Source: Persicitalea jodogahamensis
Lineage (GTDB): Bacteria; Bacteroidota; Bacteroidia; Cytophagales; Spirosomataceae
NCBI RefSeq assembly: GCF_014651615.1
Contig: NZ_BMXF01000001.1
Location: 2,203,731 to 2,267,730, forward strand
Reading direction: 5' to 3'
DNA: 64,000 nucleotides
The translations under genes were made by a program, and so were the position numbers. Every line of letters starts with the position of its first letter. Position 1 is the stretch's first letter. Below are positions 47,888 through 57,427 of this stretch, piece by piece. The notes under the pieces are model-generated. The model worked only from the letters and a program-made list of their open reading frames with translations, was not told the DNA's origin and searched no databases.

Positions 47888-50800
47888 TCAGAACCCTACA
47901 TTTAGACCAAATACAACGCCCCGGTTGAAGGTGGAGCCTCCCAAATCGGGGTCGACCCAGGATATGCCGGAGTACAGTAAACCCGGGTTCTGCATCTGTA
48001 AATAAAGGCGGCAGTTGGCCATCCGGAGCTTACTGGTGATCGTGCCGGGCAGGTTGTAGCCCAGCGATACGTTCCTGACCTTGATGAAAGAGCCATCCTG
48101 GTAGTTCATCGAGCTCCTGAACGGGTCGCCAGCAGCACTGTTGTAGTTGGGTGAGGGGTAGTTGTTGGTGGGGTTATCCGGAGTCCAGTAGTCTACGACC
48201 CGCTGCGCAAATCGGCCCTGCAGCGCCTCGGAGCCAGTCGCGAGGGTAAAGCCGAAGCGGCCAAATATAAACACGGCCAGATCCCAGTTCCTGTAGGTGA
48301 AGGTATTGTTGAGACCGAAGTTCCATTTCGGACTGGAATGGCCGATGACCTGGCGGTCGTTGTTGGCATCGATGCGGTAATCTCCGTTCAGGTCGGCTAC
48401 CCGGATGTCGCCCGGACGGAAGGAATGACCGTTGGCGTTAAATTTTTCAATCTCCGACTGATCCTCGGGCGTGTTTTGCCAGATTCCTTCCTTGACATAA
48501 TCGTAGTACACCGCAAGGCGCTGGCCGATAAACCACCGGTTCGAGAGGTCGTCATTGGCACCGTTGGCCAGCTTTTCGATCCGGTCTCTGTTGGCCGAAA
48601 AATTCAGCGTCGATGACCATTCGAAATCGCGGGTGCGCAGGTTGACGGTGTTCAGCGTCAGGTCTATCCCTTTGTTGGATGTCGCACCGATATTGTCCCA
48701 GGTCGATACATACCCGACGATGGAAGGTATGCTTCGCAGCAGGAGCAGGTCTGTGGTACGAGAAGTGTACAGATCGAGTGTACCACTCAGCCTGCGGTTG
48801 AAAAGCTCAAAATCCAGCCCCCAGTTCCACTGCGTGGTGTGCTCCCAGCCCAGGTTGAGGTTGGCCATTGCCACCGGATTGGCCAGAGAGGCATCCGAGG
48901 ACACATAACCGGCTTCTACTTTGCTACCCCAGGTGTAATACAGGGTTTCGATCGCTCCCTTAGTCTGGTAGGGCGAAATGGCGGCATTCCCCGTGCTGCC
49001 CACCCCGATGCGGGTTTTCAGTTGGGTTATCCAGTTCACCGGTTTCAGGAAACTCTCCTGATCGATGTTCCAGGCAAAGGCCGCCGACGGAAACACATCC
49101 CACTTGTTGCCTTCGGCCAGCTGAGAGGCACCGTCCCAACGCAGGGAGGCAGTCAAAAGGTACTTATTATCAAAGCCGTAGTTGACCCGAGCCATGTAGG
49201 AGGCCAGCTGCGACTCACTCAGCCCCGTCCCGAAGGCATCGAGGCTGCTGACAGAATTGAGCTGGTGCCAGCGTTGGCTGTCCCAGGGCAGGGCCGTAGC
49301 CATCATAGTGCTGGTTTCGGTCAGGTTGGACGAAGCACTCTGGAGAAGCGTGACACCAAAGTCATGCTTCTCAGCGATCGTACGATTGTAGTAGAGCAGG
49401 TTATCCAATGTCCAGGAAAAACGGGAAGTTTGGTTCAGCTGGGCGTAGTTGGTGGAGCCCGGTTCGCCCCCGCCCCGGTTCACCGAGTTCCGGTCCATCC
49501 AGCGGCCGTTACGGAGGTGATAGAAATCAGGACCAAAATTGACGCGGTACCTCAAACCTTTCATAATGTCGACTTCGGCAAAAAGTACCCCCAGCGTACG
49601 GAGTACCTTCCGTTCGTTGATGTTGTAACGGTCTTCTCCGATCGGATTCAGAATGTTGATATCCCCACCAGGCAGGTTGATGCGGCTGCCCGTCGAGTCG
49701 AAAGGCACCGCGTAAGGAAGCATGCCCTGCGCGGCAAAGTACAGGTTGCCGGGGCCGGTGGCATTGCTGGTGGCGTAGCCGTAGTTCTGGATGCTGTAGG
49801 TCCCATTGATACTACCCCCAAACCTCAGCCACTTGACCGGATTCAGCTCCACGCTGAACTTGGAATTGAAGCGCTCGAAATCCTGGCCCAGCTGGGTGCC
49901 ATCCTGAAATAAGTACCCGATGGAGCCATACGCTTTCATTTTGTCGGTGCCACCGCTCACGCTCAGGGTGTGGTCCTGAGTTACTCCGGTTTTCAGTACC
50001 ATTCCGGTCCAGTCGGTAGTCGGGACGAGGCTTCCGTCCCACGTACCGTTTTGCCAGCCTTTGGCCACGTTGGCCCAGGCATTGGCATCGCCCCCAAAAA
50101 TCCGGCGATCATCCTGGAGCGTGGGTGCTGCCGGATAATTTCCCGCCCGCCGGTACGCGTCCCGCCGAAATTCGATGTACTGTCCCGAATTCATCATCTG
50201 AGTCCGGTCCTGCATGTTTTCGATGGTAGCGGTACCGATGTAATTCAACGATAATTTGCCTCTTTTGCCCTGCTTGGTCGTCACCAGCACCACGCCGTTG
50301 GCCCCTCTGGAACCAAACACCGCCGTGGCCGAGGCGTCTTTCAGAATATCGATTGACTCGATGTCGTTGGGGTTGAAAGATTCGATGCCGCCCGCAGCCA
50401 GGGGGATGCCGTCCACTACATACAAGGGAGAATTTCCTGCACTCAGCGAGCGGCTCCCGCGAATCCGGATGCTCCCCATCTCGCCGGGCCTTTCGTTGGA
50501 GGTGATATCCACCCCGGCGGCCCGGCCCTGAATGGCCTGAAGTACGTTGGCGACCGGGCGTTTCCTGATTTCCTCGGCTCCCACACTTACCACCGATCCG
50601 GTCAGGTCGCTCTTTTTTACCCGGTTATACCCGATCACCACTACTTCTTCGAGGGACTTGCTGTCTACCGCCAGCGTAAGGTTGAGCTCAGACTGATTGC
50701 CTACCTCGATCTCCTGCGTGACGTACCCCACAAATGAAAAGATCAACTGCGTGGCACCATCCGGTATGTCGATCGAGAACCTTCCGTCGGTGTCCGTGGT

Positions 50801-51292
50801 GGTACCCCGGCTGGTGCCCTTCACGACGATACTCACCCCCGGAAGCGGCGCTTTATTTTCATCCAGCACCCGGCCGGTCACTCTCCGGTCCGGCGCCTGG
50901 TCTACGGCTTGCGATTCGTTGTCAGGGCGGGGGGCTTCGGCTTTTCTCAGTACGATTTGTTTATTGAGAATTACAAACGAAACCCCGGCCGGATTCAGGG
51001 TCCGGTTCAGGACTTCTTCCAGCCGCTCGTCGTTGGCATACAGCAATACGGACTGGCCTTTGGGGATCAGTTGCGAGTTATACGTGATCTTTACTTTGGC
51101 CACCTTACTGATGAGGGCCAAGGCATTGCGCATCTCGGTATTCTCTTTCGGAATAAAGATGCGTTTGTTGAGCAATTCCTGAGCCGGCACCGCCCAGGAG
51201 ATCCCTGAGAGCAATAATGTCATGAAAATCTGTACGGTAGTAATTTTCATAATCCTTAGCCACAGATTAGCGCCATGTTGATTTTTTTGCAT
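47888..51292 (-). CDS. SusC/RagA-family TonB-dependent transporter with STN domain
   Basis: I choose the ATG at 51292 (MQKNQHGANLWLRIMK), giving 1134 residues. A signal peptide is followed by an N-terminal STN domain (about 45-125), which transmits substrate binding to a FecR-type anti-sigma factor; then a carboxypeptidase-D-like domain (about 140-225), plug with SVGAEEIRKRPVANVLQAIQGRAAGVDI and DGIPL, and the barrel ending VFGLNVGF. The adjacent fecR and sigma genes fit this trans-envelope signalling. Confidence 0.93.
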   Translation of the reverse strand: MQKNQHGANLWLRIMKITTVQIFMTLLLSGISWAVPAQELLNKRIFIPKENTEMRNALALISKVAKVKITYNSQLIPKGQSVLLYANDERLEEVLNRTLNPAGVSFVILNKQIVLRKAEAPRPDNESQAVDQAPDRRVTGRVLDENKAPLPGVSIVVKGTSRGTTTDTDGRFSIDIPDGATQLIFSFVGYVTQEIEVGNQSELNLTLAVDSKSLEEVVVIGYNRVKKSDLTGSVVSVGAEEIRKRPVANVLQAIQGRAAGVDITSNERPGEMGSIRIRGSRSLSAGNSPLYVVDGIPLAAGGIESFNPNDIESIDILKDASATAVFGSRGANGVVLVTTKQGKRGKLSLNYIGTATIENMQDRTQMMNSGQYIEFRRDAYRRAGNYPAAPTLQDDRRIFGGDANAWANVAKGWQNGTWDGSLVPTTDWTGMVLKTGVTQDHTLSVSGGTDKMKAYGSIGYLFQDGTQLGQDFERFNSKFSVELNPVKWLRFGGSINGTYSIQNYGYATSNATGPGNLYFAAQGMLPYAVPFDSTGSRINLPGGDINILNPIGEDRYNINERKVLRTLGVLFAEVDIMKGLRYRVNFGPDFYHLRNGRWMDRNSVNRGGGEPGSTNYAQLNQTSRFSWTLDNLLYYNRTIAEKHDFGVTLLQSASSNLTETSTMMATALPWDSQRWHQLNSVSSLDAFGTGLSESQLASYMARVNYGFDNKYLLTASLRWDGASQLAEGNKWDVFPSAAFAWNIDQESFLKPVNWITQLKTRIGVGSTGNAAISPYQTKGAIETLYYTWGSKVEAGYVSSDASLANPVAMANLNLGWEHTTQWNWGLDFELFNRRLSGTLDLYTSRTTDLLLLRSIPSIVGYVSTWDNIGATSNKGIDLTLNTVNLRTRDFEWSSTLNFSANRDRIEKLANGANDDLSNRWFIGQRLAVYYDYVKEGIWQNTPEDQSEIEKFNANGHSFRPGDIRVADLNGDYRIDANNDRQVIGHSSPKWNFGLNNTFTYRNWDLAVFIFGRFGFTLATGSEALQGRFAQRVVDYWTPDNPTNNYPSPNYNSAAGDPFRSSMNYQDGSFIKVRNVSLGYNLPGTITSKLRMANCRLYLQMQNPGLLYSGISWVDPDLGGSTFNRGVVFGLNVGF

Positions 51293-51387
51293 AGATTTAA
51301 AGGTTTTTGTGATTTGAAAAGGCAAAAACAACTCCTCACGCTCCCCGGCAAGGGAGCATCTTGAACAGAGCAAGTTGGGGGGGATTC

Positions 51388-51418
51388 AAGCCGGTCATGG
51401 TGCAAACATGACCGGCTT
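51388..51418 (-). terminator. Hairpin between fecR and susC
   Basis: A perfect 12-bp stem (51388-51399 with 51407-51418), 7-nt loop, in the gap between the fecR stop (51489) and susC start (51292). No T-run follows on the minus strand. It may reduce read-through into susC or mark the end of the sigma-fecR transcript. Confidence 0.6.
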
Positions 51419-51488
51419 TTCTGGTTCTGTCAGGGGGGCGGATATAAATGTAAATGCATGAATTGATAAGGGGGATTAAGTGTGAAGG

Positions 51489-52604
51489 TTATTGGTTACA
51501 GCCTTTGGAAATTACCCGGATACGGCCTTCTTTGACTACAAAACTGGTACTGGGTCCTACGGCACTGCATAGGATACTCAGCTTTTCAAACAGGGGCTCA
51601 TCGGTCAGGTTGGTCGTGAGTTCACAGCCACTGAACAATGATTCTTCCATGTCAATATCCAGGCCGTAGGCCATTCCGATTTGCCGGAATACATCGGCCA
51701 CGGGTTTATCTTCAAAAGCGTAGACATTGCGGGTGTCAGGTACGTACCGGAGCATGTCCCGTTGATTGATTTCCTTGCGCTTGAAGTAGGATTTCTTTCG
51801 ATTGAAAAACAGCTGTTCGTTAGGCACCAGATGAATCGTGGTTTGGTCATCCAGGTCTGCGGCGGCTGTCTCCATCTTTTCCTTTGGGGCCGAAACAGCC
51901 ACTTGGCCGGTTTTTACCACGACCGAAAAATCAGCATCGTTGGCGTAAGCCGTCACCGTGAAACTCGTCCCCAGCACCCTTGTGACCATCTCGCCAGAGT
52001 ACACCAGGAAAGGACTCGAAGGATTTTTGGTTACTTCGAAAAAAGCTTTGCCGGTCAGTTGTACTTCCCGGGTACCACCCGTAGTGTGGCGGTAGCTCAG
52101 CTCACTGCCGGGGTGAAGCAGCACAGAGCTCCCATCCGGCAAAGCGACCGGCAAAATGACATCGGAGCTGTTTTTTTGCAGAAAAACGGTATTTGCGGCC
52201 GAGGTATCCGGTGGCGCAACTACGTCATCCCGTTGAGCAACCACCACCGTTTCCGGGCTTTGGGTCTTATCGAGCAACAGCCATCCCAGCAGGCCGGACA
52301 CCACCAACACTGCGGCGGCAGCCTGCCACCAGAGGGGACGCACATTCCTTCTGTTTGCCTGGATAGCCCCCAGCGTTTCCCGGCGGATCGTTTCAAAGTA
52401 CCCTTCCTCGAAGGGCTCTTCTACGGGCCTGGCGGCCAATAGGATGTCCCGCGCCTTCAGGGCTTCGCCGGCGTAGTCGGGATTTTGTAAAAGCCACCGG
52501 CTCCACGCTGAATCCTGATTCCGAAGCCCCCCGTCCAGTACCCAGCGCCGGAAACTTTCGTCGGCCAGGTAATCCTGAACTTTGTAATCAAAATAAATTT
52601 TCAT
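51489..52604 (-). CDS. FecR-family anti-sigma factor
   Basis: 371 residues: N-terminal cytoplasmic DUF4880-like part (about 1-85; WLLQNPDYAGEALKAR), one membrane helix (about 91-112; WWQAAAAVLVVSGLLGWLLL), and a periplasmic FecR domain plus DUF4974 C-terminus (YVPDTRNVYAFEDKPVADVFRQIGMAYGL, CELTTNLTDEPL). It should bind the sigma factor encoded upstream and sense the STN domain of SusC. Confidence 0.92.
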   Translation of the reverse strand: MKIYFDYKVQDYLADESFRRWVLDGGLRNQDSAWSRWLLQNPDYAGEALKARDILLAARPVEEPFEEGYFETIRRETLGAIQANRRNVRPLWWQAAAAVLVVSGLLGWLLLDKTQSPETVVVAQRDDVVAPPDTSAANTVFLQKNSSDVILPVALPDGSSVLLHPGSELSYRHTTGGTREVQLTGKAFFEVTKNPSSPFLVYSGEMVTRVLGTSFTVTAYANDADFSVVVKTGQVAVSAPKEKMETAAADLDDQTTIHLVPNEQLFFNRKKSYFKRKEINQRDMLRYVPDTRNVYAFEDKPVADVFRQIGMAYGLDIDMEESLFSGCELTTNLTDEPLFEKLSILCSAVGPSTSFVVKEGRIRVISKGCNQ

Positions 52605-52687
52605 GGAAACGTTCTATTGCTTTTACTAGTAGTAGAAAGCATCTCCAGAAATTATACTGGTTTGGTCTTATTTTTTTTCAAAAAATT

Positions 52688-53275
52688 TCAATAGAGGAAA
52701 AAATCGAGGCAAGCCAGCAGCAGGGTGGTGAATTTGTTGGGGAAGGATTCGCGGAGGGAGGTAAGGGCTTCGTGGATCAGGTTGGTGGCCGTCTGGTACT
52801 TGATGCCCATGACCGTAGCGATTTCGTCATTGCTCAGGTTTTCAAAAAACCGGAGGTAGATTGCTTCCTTCTGACGCTTGGGAAGCTGATTGATGTAGCC
52901 GTTGATCAGCCGGACCCGTGCCGCCTCCGTTTCATTTTCGATCAGCCGCTCTTCAATGGAGAACTCCGCCCGGAAAGGGAGTTCCTCTTCGTTTTCCGTG
53001 GAGACAAACAGGCGCTCCCGTTTGAGGATGGTGATGAGCTTTCTTCTCAGGCAGGTAAAAAGGTAAGGGCGGATTTCCGTCACTTGCCGCAGGTTGGCGC
53101 GGTACTGCCACAGCTGAATATAGACTTCCTGAATGCAATCCTGGATCAGCAGATCATCTTTTACCATTTTCCGGCCATAAAGCGCCAGTGGCTTACCGAA
53201 TAAGCGGATGAGCTCTTCCAGTGCCTTTTCGTCGCCGTTGGTAAAATGCCTCCACAATTGCTCTTCCTCTGTCAT
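52688..53275 (-). CDS. ECF-type RNA polymerase sigma factor (sigma-70 family)
   Basis: I choose the ATG at 53275 (MTEEEQLWRHFTNGDEKAL), giving 195 residues; an earlier TTG adds five residues. Region 2 (LFGKPLALYGRKMVKDDLLIQDCIQEVYIQLWQYR) and region 4 (LPKRQKEAIYLRFFENLSNDEIATVMGIKYQTATNLIHEAL) are clear. Lies upstream of fecR, and so is the first gene of a sigma-FecR-SusCD locus. It likely drives its own and susCD transcription when SusC is loaded. Confidence 0.92.
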   Translation of the reverse strand: MTEEEQLWRHFTNGDEKALEELIRLFGKPLALYGRKMVKDDLLIQDCIQEVYIQLWQYRANLRQVTEIRPYLFTCLRRKLITILKRERLFVSTENEEELPFRAEFSIEERLIENETEAARVRLINGYINQLPKRQKEAIYLRFFENLSNDEIATVMGIKYQTATNLIHEALTSLRESFPNKFTTLLLACLDFFLY

Positions 53276-53425
53276 AGTGTGGGATTTCAAAAACGGACCA
53301 ACTTAGCCTTTCAATGGCTTAAAAACAAGTCAGCCTAAATGACAAACAACCTCTATCCCCAGTCAGGGTGGGCTGGGAGCGGCATATTGCCAAGCTGGTG
53401 TTAGCTGCATTTCCTGCTTTCCGGT

Positions 53426-53605
53426 TTACTTTCTTAAATGTCTCACCAGAAAATAGATTGATAATAAGAAGGTTATGCTGTATACAATGGCTAATGCCGG
53501 TTTGGCGAATGTCAGGGTTTCGAAGTCGAATAACTTGAACAATGCTACTCCTATGACGATAATGATAAGCAAAAAAGGAAATGCGCGTACTTTTTTATTT
53601 TCCAT
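53426..53605 (-). CDS. Small two-helix membrane protein
   Basis: An unlisted short frame of 59 residues from ATG 53605 to TAA 53426-53428: MENKKVRAFPFLLIIIVIGV begins with a charged start, then one membrane helix (about 9-27) and a second (about 37-54), with a basic RHLRK tail. It lies upstream of the sigma factor gene on the same strand. The hydropathy and charges fit a true small membrane protein, but I do not recognise a family. Confidence 0.5.
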   Translation of the reverse strand: MENKKVRAFPFLLIIIVIGVALFKLFDFETLTFAKPALAIVYSITFLLSIYFLVRHLRK

Positions 53606-53783
53606 TTATTTACACTTTGAACAACGTGTTAATTAGGGGGACAATGCCTTGGACGAGAAATGGTGAAGTGACCATTCCCAGCCTTTATTTATCTGCAATA
53701 TTAATGGTATGTGCGGAGAAACAGCCCATGGAATAGAGCCGTTAGCCAAAGAATTTTCGATTAGGGGTAGTGCCGGAAGTGTC

Positions 53784-54275
53784 TTAATTATTATGCAACG
53801 TCTCGAATACGATTTTCCAGGAATCGTCAGGCTGTCTCTTCCAGGCTATGATATACGTTCCCACATTTTTAGTGGTGTCGTTTGTTACCTTATTGACAAA
53901 TATTTCATTAAAACTATTGTAAGAAATGGCCATGTCCTCCGACTCGATGATCGTAGGCTCTCCCCGCTCAATAAGCTTGACATGGTATTTTTGATAGATC
54001 CCCTTCCATTGTGCCCTCAAAGAATCCTTATTCATCAATTTGATCGGTGAGTTGGGGTATATGGCCGTATACTCATCATCGTAGAAATCGATCCATTCGT
54101 AACCAAATTTTTCATACACCTCGTACAGGCTGTCAACCTGGGCTCTGATTTCAGCTTTGAGGTCGGTTGAGGATGATTTCGCGATTTCCTTTGGCTGCTC
54201 TTTGGTCTGGCAGCCAACCGCTAAGGCAACGAGTAAAACCATGAGGACTGCGTTTTTGAAATCAAAATGCTCCAT
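53784..54275 (-). CDS. NTF2-like (SnoaL/DUF4440) lipoprotein
   Basis: I choose the ATG at 54275 (MEHFDFKNAVLMVLLVALAV), giving 163 residues with lipobox ALAVGC (Cys22). The body (VDSLYEVYEKFGYEWIDFYDDEYTAIYPNSPI, then SWKIVFETLHNN) has the NTF2/SnoaL cone fold of DUF4440-type ketosteroid isomerase-like proteins. The ligand is unknown. Confidence 0.7.
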   Translation of the reverse strand: MEHFDFKNAVLMVLLVALAVGCQTKEQPKEIAKSSSTDLKAEIRAQVDSLYEVYEKFGYEWIDFYDDEYTAIYPNSPIKLMNKDSLRAQWKGIYQKYHVKLIERGEPTIIESEDMAISYNSFNEIFVNKVTNDTTKNVGTYIIAWKRQPDDSWKIVFETLHNN

Positions 54276-54422
54276 AATTGATCGTTTTAGGGCCACTACT
54301 ACCTGCTAATATGCTTTAATTATACCAAATGTTTCTGCTACTCCCAACTAGACGCCTTTCCGGTCTCTTTTCCCGGCTCATCAAGCTGGTATCGTGAAGG
54401 GTATCCATCCAGGCATGGTCTT

Positions 54423-55037
54423 TCACTTTCCGGCCATATTCTGCATGTAATCCGCAATGCAATTTTCGTTGCTATCCTCGCTTCGGGCAAGCGACTCGAT
54501 AATTCTCTTCTTCTCGCTATCGGTTCGGTTTTGGCTCAGCTTCTGCTTGGCCTGCAAATCCGTAACCGTCAGCTCGAAAGCCACAATCCCTTTGGTCATT
54601 CTCGTTTTGTATTCTTCGGGGAACCCGTTCCACTGCATTCCGTACGCAGCCTCGTAGTTTTCGATGGTCTTTTCGAGAATCGCTACCGTCGGTTCGTAGC
54701 CTTCCACCAACTGCACTGTTCCGTAGGCGTGAACGGCCACGTAATTCCAGGTCGGTACATTCTGAGGTTTGTCGTAGTGTTCGGTGGAGATATAGGCGTG
54801 GGGTTCGCTGAAAATCACCAAAACCGTTTGACCTTCAAGGTACTTCCAATGGCTATTCGCCCTGGCAAAATGGGATAGGAGTACGATCGTGTCGTTTCTC
54901 ACCTCCACCACGAAGGGCAGGTGGGTGGCAGTAGGGACGCTGTCTTTAGTTGAAATGATGGTGGCAAAACTGAAACGCTGCATGAAATCGACGATCTCAT
55001 CCCGGTCGTTCATGGCGTTTGTGGCGGGGATGTACAT
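54423..55037 (-). CDS. PaiB-family FMN-binding protein (negative transcriptional regulator-type)
   Basis: I choose the ATG at 55037 (MYIPATNAMNDRDEIVDFM), giving 204 residues. It matches the PaiB family in HLPFVV, HFARANSHWKYLE, VIFSEPHAYISTEHYDKPQNVPTWNYVAVHAYG and MTKGIVAFELTVTDLQAKQKLSQNR. The family binds FMN/haem-like ligands or acts as a negative regulator; exact role here is unknown. Residues added by the longer frame look non-coding. Confidence 0.88.
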   Translation of the reverse strand: MYIPATNAMNDRDEIVDFMQRFSFATIISTKDSVPTATHLPFVVEVRNDTIVLLSHFARANSHWKYLEGQTVLVIFSEPHAYISTEHYDKPQNVPTWNYVAVHAYGTVQLVEGYEPTVAILEKTIENYEAAYGMQWNGFPEEYKTRMTKGIVAFELTVTDLQAKQKLSQNRTDSEKKRIIESLARSEDSNENCIADYMQNMAGK

Positions 55038-55282
55038 GGCTTTACTAGGGGAGGGGCTGATTTTTGGTAAATCCTTCTGGCTGGTATCCGTGATAAAAAT
55101 GCGGGTCACTACAAAAACAACGGCTGACCATTCAAACTGCAAATTAGGGCTACCGGGATCAAAAATTTGCCAAACAAAGCCCTGAACCTGTGTTTTTTCC
55201 TAAATTTAGCCACTTATCGTGTATTATGGACAATGGGTGCGCCGCATCCTTATTGTATTGTCACCAGGTCAACCACTAAAAA

Positions 55283-57427
55283 ATGCCCTCCGATCGATTC
55301 ATCTTCTCATTGTTATTGCTGCTCACGACCGCTTCCTGTGTTTTTGCGCAGTCGAAGGATCTTTACACCCAGGATATCAAGACAGACCTTCAACTACCCA
55401 TAGGGGCGGGAGAAAATGTACTCAAATTGTTCACGTCGAACGATGCTGTGATTGCCGTTACGCCAACGGGTGTGTTTCGCTACCGGGAGGGAATATGGAC
55501 CGGAACGAACAAAGGGGCAGCCTGGCTGACTGCGGCCCTCGATCCGGGCGACAATTTATGGCTGGCTTCGGCGCGGTCTATTCAGGCAGAAGACGGTAAA
55601 AAAAGTATCGGTCAGCCGCCTGTTTCCGAAAAAGACACCATTCTCTGTCTGTTTTGGGAAGGCCCCGAAAAACTATTGGTTGGTACTTCTATGGGCCTGC
55701 TCGTCTGGGAAGGAAGCTGGAAACCATCTCAGGTAATAAAGGAAACCCGGGTAAACAGTATTGCCAGAGATGCCCAGGGTACTTTGTACGTAGCCACGAC
55801 CAACGGCCTCTGGCGTCGGGAGGCAAGGGGCTGGGTCAACCTGGATGAGGCCCTGATGGCCGTTGCCTACGAGGAAAAGTACCACGCTTTGGCTACCCTG
55901 AATAGCGGCAATGACGTAGTTTTCAGCAGTGCTCAGTCGGTCAGTTGCATTGCCGGAGATGGGAACCACTGGGTAGCGACGGGCGCGAACGGACTACCCT
56001 ATGGCCCCGTCACCGTACTTCGTCCCGGTAAGGATTGCCTCTGGATGGGTACCGCAAAAGGCGCGATCAAAAAGGATGAACGCTGGCATTACTACCAGGG
56101 AAAACGCTGGCTTCCCGATGACCAGGTACAGGACATCCTGATCGTCGATTCGCTCCGCACCTGGATTGCGACGCCCAAAGGAATCGTGCAGATTAAACGG
56201 CAGCCCATGACTCTGGCACAGAAAGCGGATAGCATAGAGAAGGTCATTGCGTTGCGCCACAACCGGCGCGGGTTGATTAACCGGTCGATGCTGAGAGTAC
56301 CGGGCGATGTATCGAGCAGCTACCAGCAAAACGAAGACAACGACGGGCTGTGGACCTCCTGCTACCTGGCCGCCGAATGCTTTCGCTACGGGGTAACCAA
56401 AGATGCCACTGCCAAAGCCAATGCCATCAGAACCTTCGAAGCCCTCGAAAGGCTGGAAATCGTCAGCGGGATTTCGGGCTATCCGGCGCGCTCCTATGCC
56501 GCAGCTACCGACTCCATCACGCCGTCCCGATCACCTCACCCTAAAAAGTGGCACCTCTCGCCCGACAAAAAATGGTACTGGCTCGATGACACCAGCTCGG
56601 ACGAAATCACGGGCCACCTATTTGTGTTACCACTGTTTTTTGATTTGGTTGCCGATGCCGAACAAAAAGAAAGGGTCCGACAGCTCATCAAGCGAATAGC
56701 AACCCATATCGTTGACAACGATTACCAGTTGATCGACCTGGACGGAAAGCCTACCCGCTGGGGCATTTGGCACCCTGATTCACTGAATCATTCGACCAAC
56801 TGGATGTATGAGCGCGGGTTAAATTCCCTGCAGATTCTTTCTTTTATGAAAACGGCCTCCCATTTCACGGGCGATCCCAAGTTTGAAGAACACTATAAGT
56901 ACCTGGTCAGCCAGCACGGCTATGCCCAAAACGCGTTACAGGCGAAAAAATTCGGGCCTTTCGAAACCAGCCATTCCGACGACATTCTCAACTTCTTTCC
57001 CTATTACAACCTGTTACGATATAGCCACGGTGACCCCCATCGGGAGATGTACATCGAGAGCCTTGAGCGAAGCTGGAAGGCCGTACGAAATGACCGTATG
57101 CCGGTATGGAATGTATTTGCCAGCGCGTTACTGGATAAAGATTGCGATTTGGAAATAGCACTGGAAGAAATTCAGCAGTATCCGGTAGATCTTGTGGATT
57201 GGCGCATGGAAAACAGCCACCGGTGGGACCTCCCCAAAGACCCGCTTCTCAGCCGGGCAAGAAAGCCTCAGTCCACCCGCCCCATTCCTACGCCCGAAAG
57301 CGGTATCTCCCGTTGGAATACCAACCCGAAACACTTCGACGTCGGAAATGGCGGTAAAACAGAAGACAGCGGAACCTATTTTCTGTTCGCCTACTGGATG
57401 GGGAGGTACCAGGGGTTTTGGAAATAA
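55283..57427 (+). CDS. Secreted two-domain protein: beta-propeller plus alpha-helical toroid-like domain
   Basis: 714 residues, signal peptide about 1-23. Residues about 24-305 hold propeller-like blades with repeated TxxGVFRYxxGxW, TSMGLLVWEGSW, TTNGLWRREARGW, and TAKGAIKKDERWHYY motifs, as in two-component-regulator propellers. Residues about 310-714 are helical with NDGLWTSCYLAAECFRYGVTKD, HPKKWHLSPDKKWYWLDDTSSDEITGHLFVLPLFFDLV and STNWMYERGLNSLQILSFMKTASHFTGDPKFEEHYKYL, reminiscent of (alpha/alpha) barrel glycosidases or lyases. I do not recognise a named family. Confidence 0.65.
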   Translation: MPSDRFIFSLLLLLTTASCVFAQSKDLYTQDIKTDLQLPIGAGENVLKLFTSNDAVIAVTPTGVFRYREGIWTGTNKGAAWLTAALDPGDNLWLASARSIQAEDGKKSIGQPPVSEKDTILCLFWEGPEKLLVGTSMGLLVWEGSWKPSQVIKETRVNSIARDAQGTLYVATTNGLWRREARGWVNLDEALMAVAYEEKYHALATLNSGNDVVFSSAQSVSCIAGDGNHWVATGANGLPYGPVTVLRPGKDCLWMGTAKGAIKKDERWHYYQGKRWLPDDQVQDILIVDSLRTWIATPKGIVQIKRQPMTLAQKADSIEKVIALRHNRRGLINRSMLRVPGDVSSSYQQNEDNDGLWTSCYLAAECFRYGVTKDATAKANAIRTFEALERLEIVSGISGYPARSYAAATDSITPSRSPHPKKWHLSPDKKWYWLDDTSSDEITGHLFVLPLFFDLVADAEQKERVRQLIKRIATHIVDNDYQLIDLDGKPTRWGIWHPDSLNHSTNWMYERGLNSLQILSFMKTASHFTGDPKFEEHYKYLVSQHGYAQNALQAKKFGPFETSHSDDILNFFPYYNLLRYSHGDPHREMYIESLERSWKAVRNDRMPVWNVFASALLDKDCDLEIALEEIQQYPVDLVDWRMENSHRWDLPKDPLLSRARKPQSTRPIPTPESGISRWNTNPKHFDVGNGGKTEDSGTYFLFAYWMGRYQGFWK

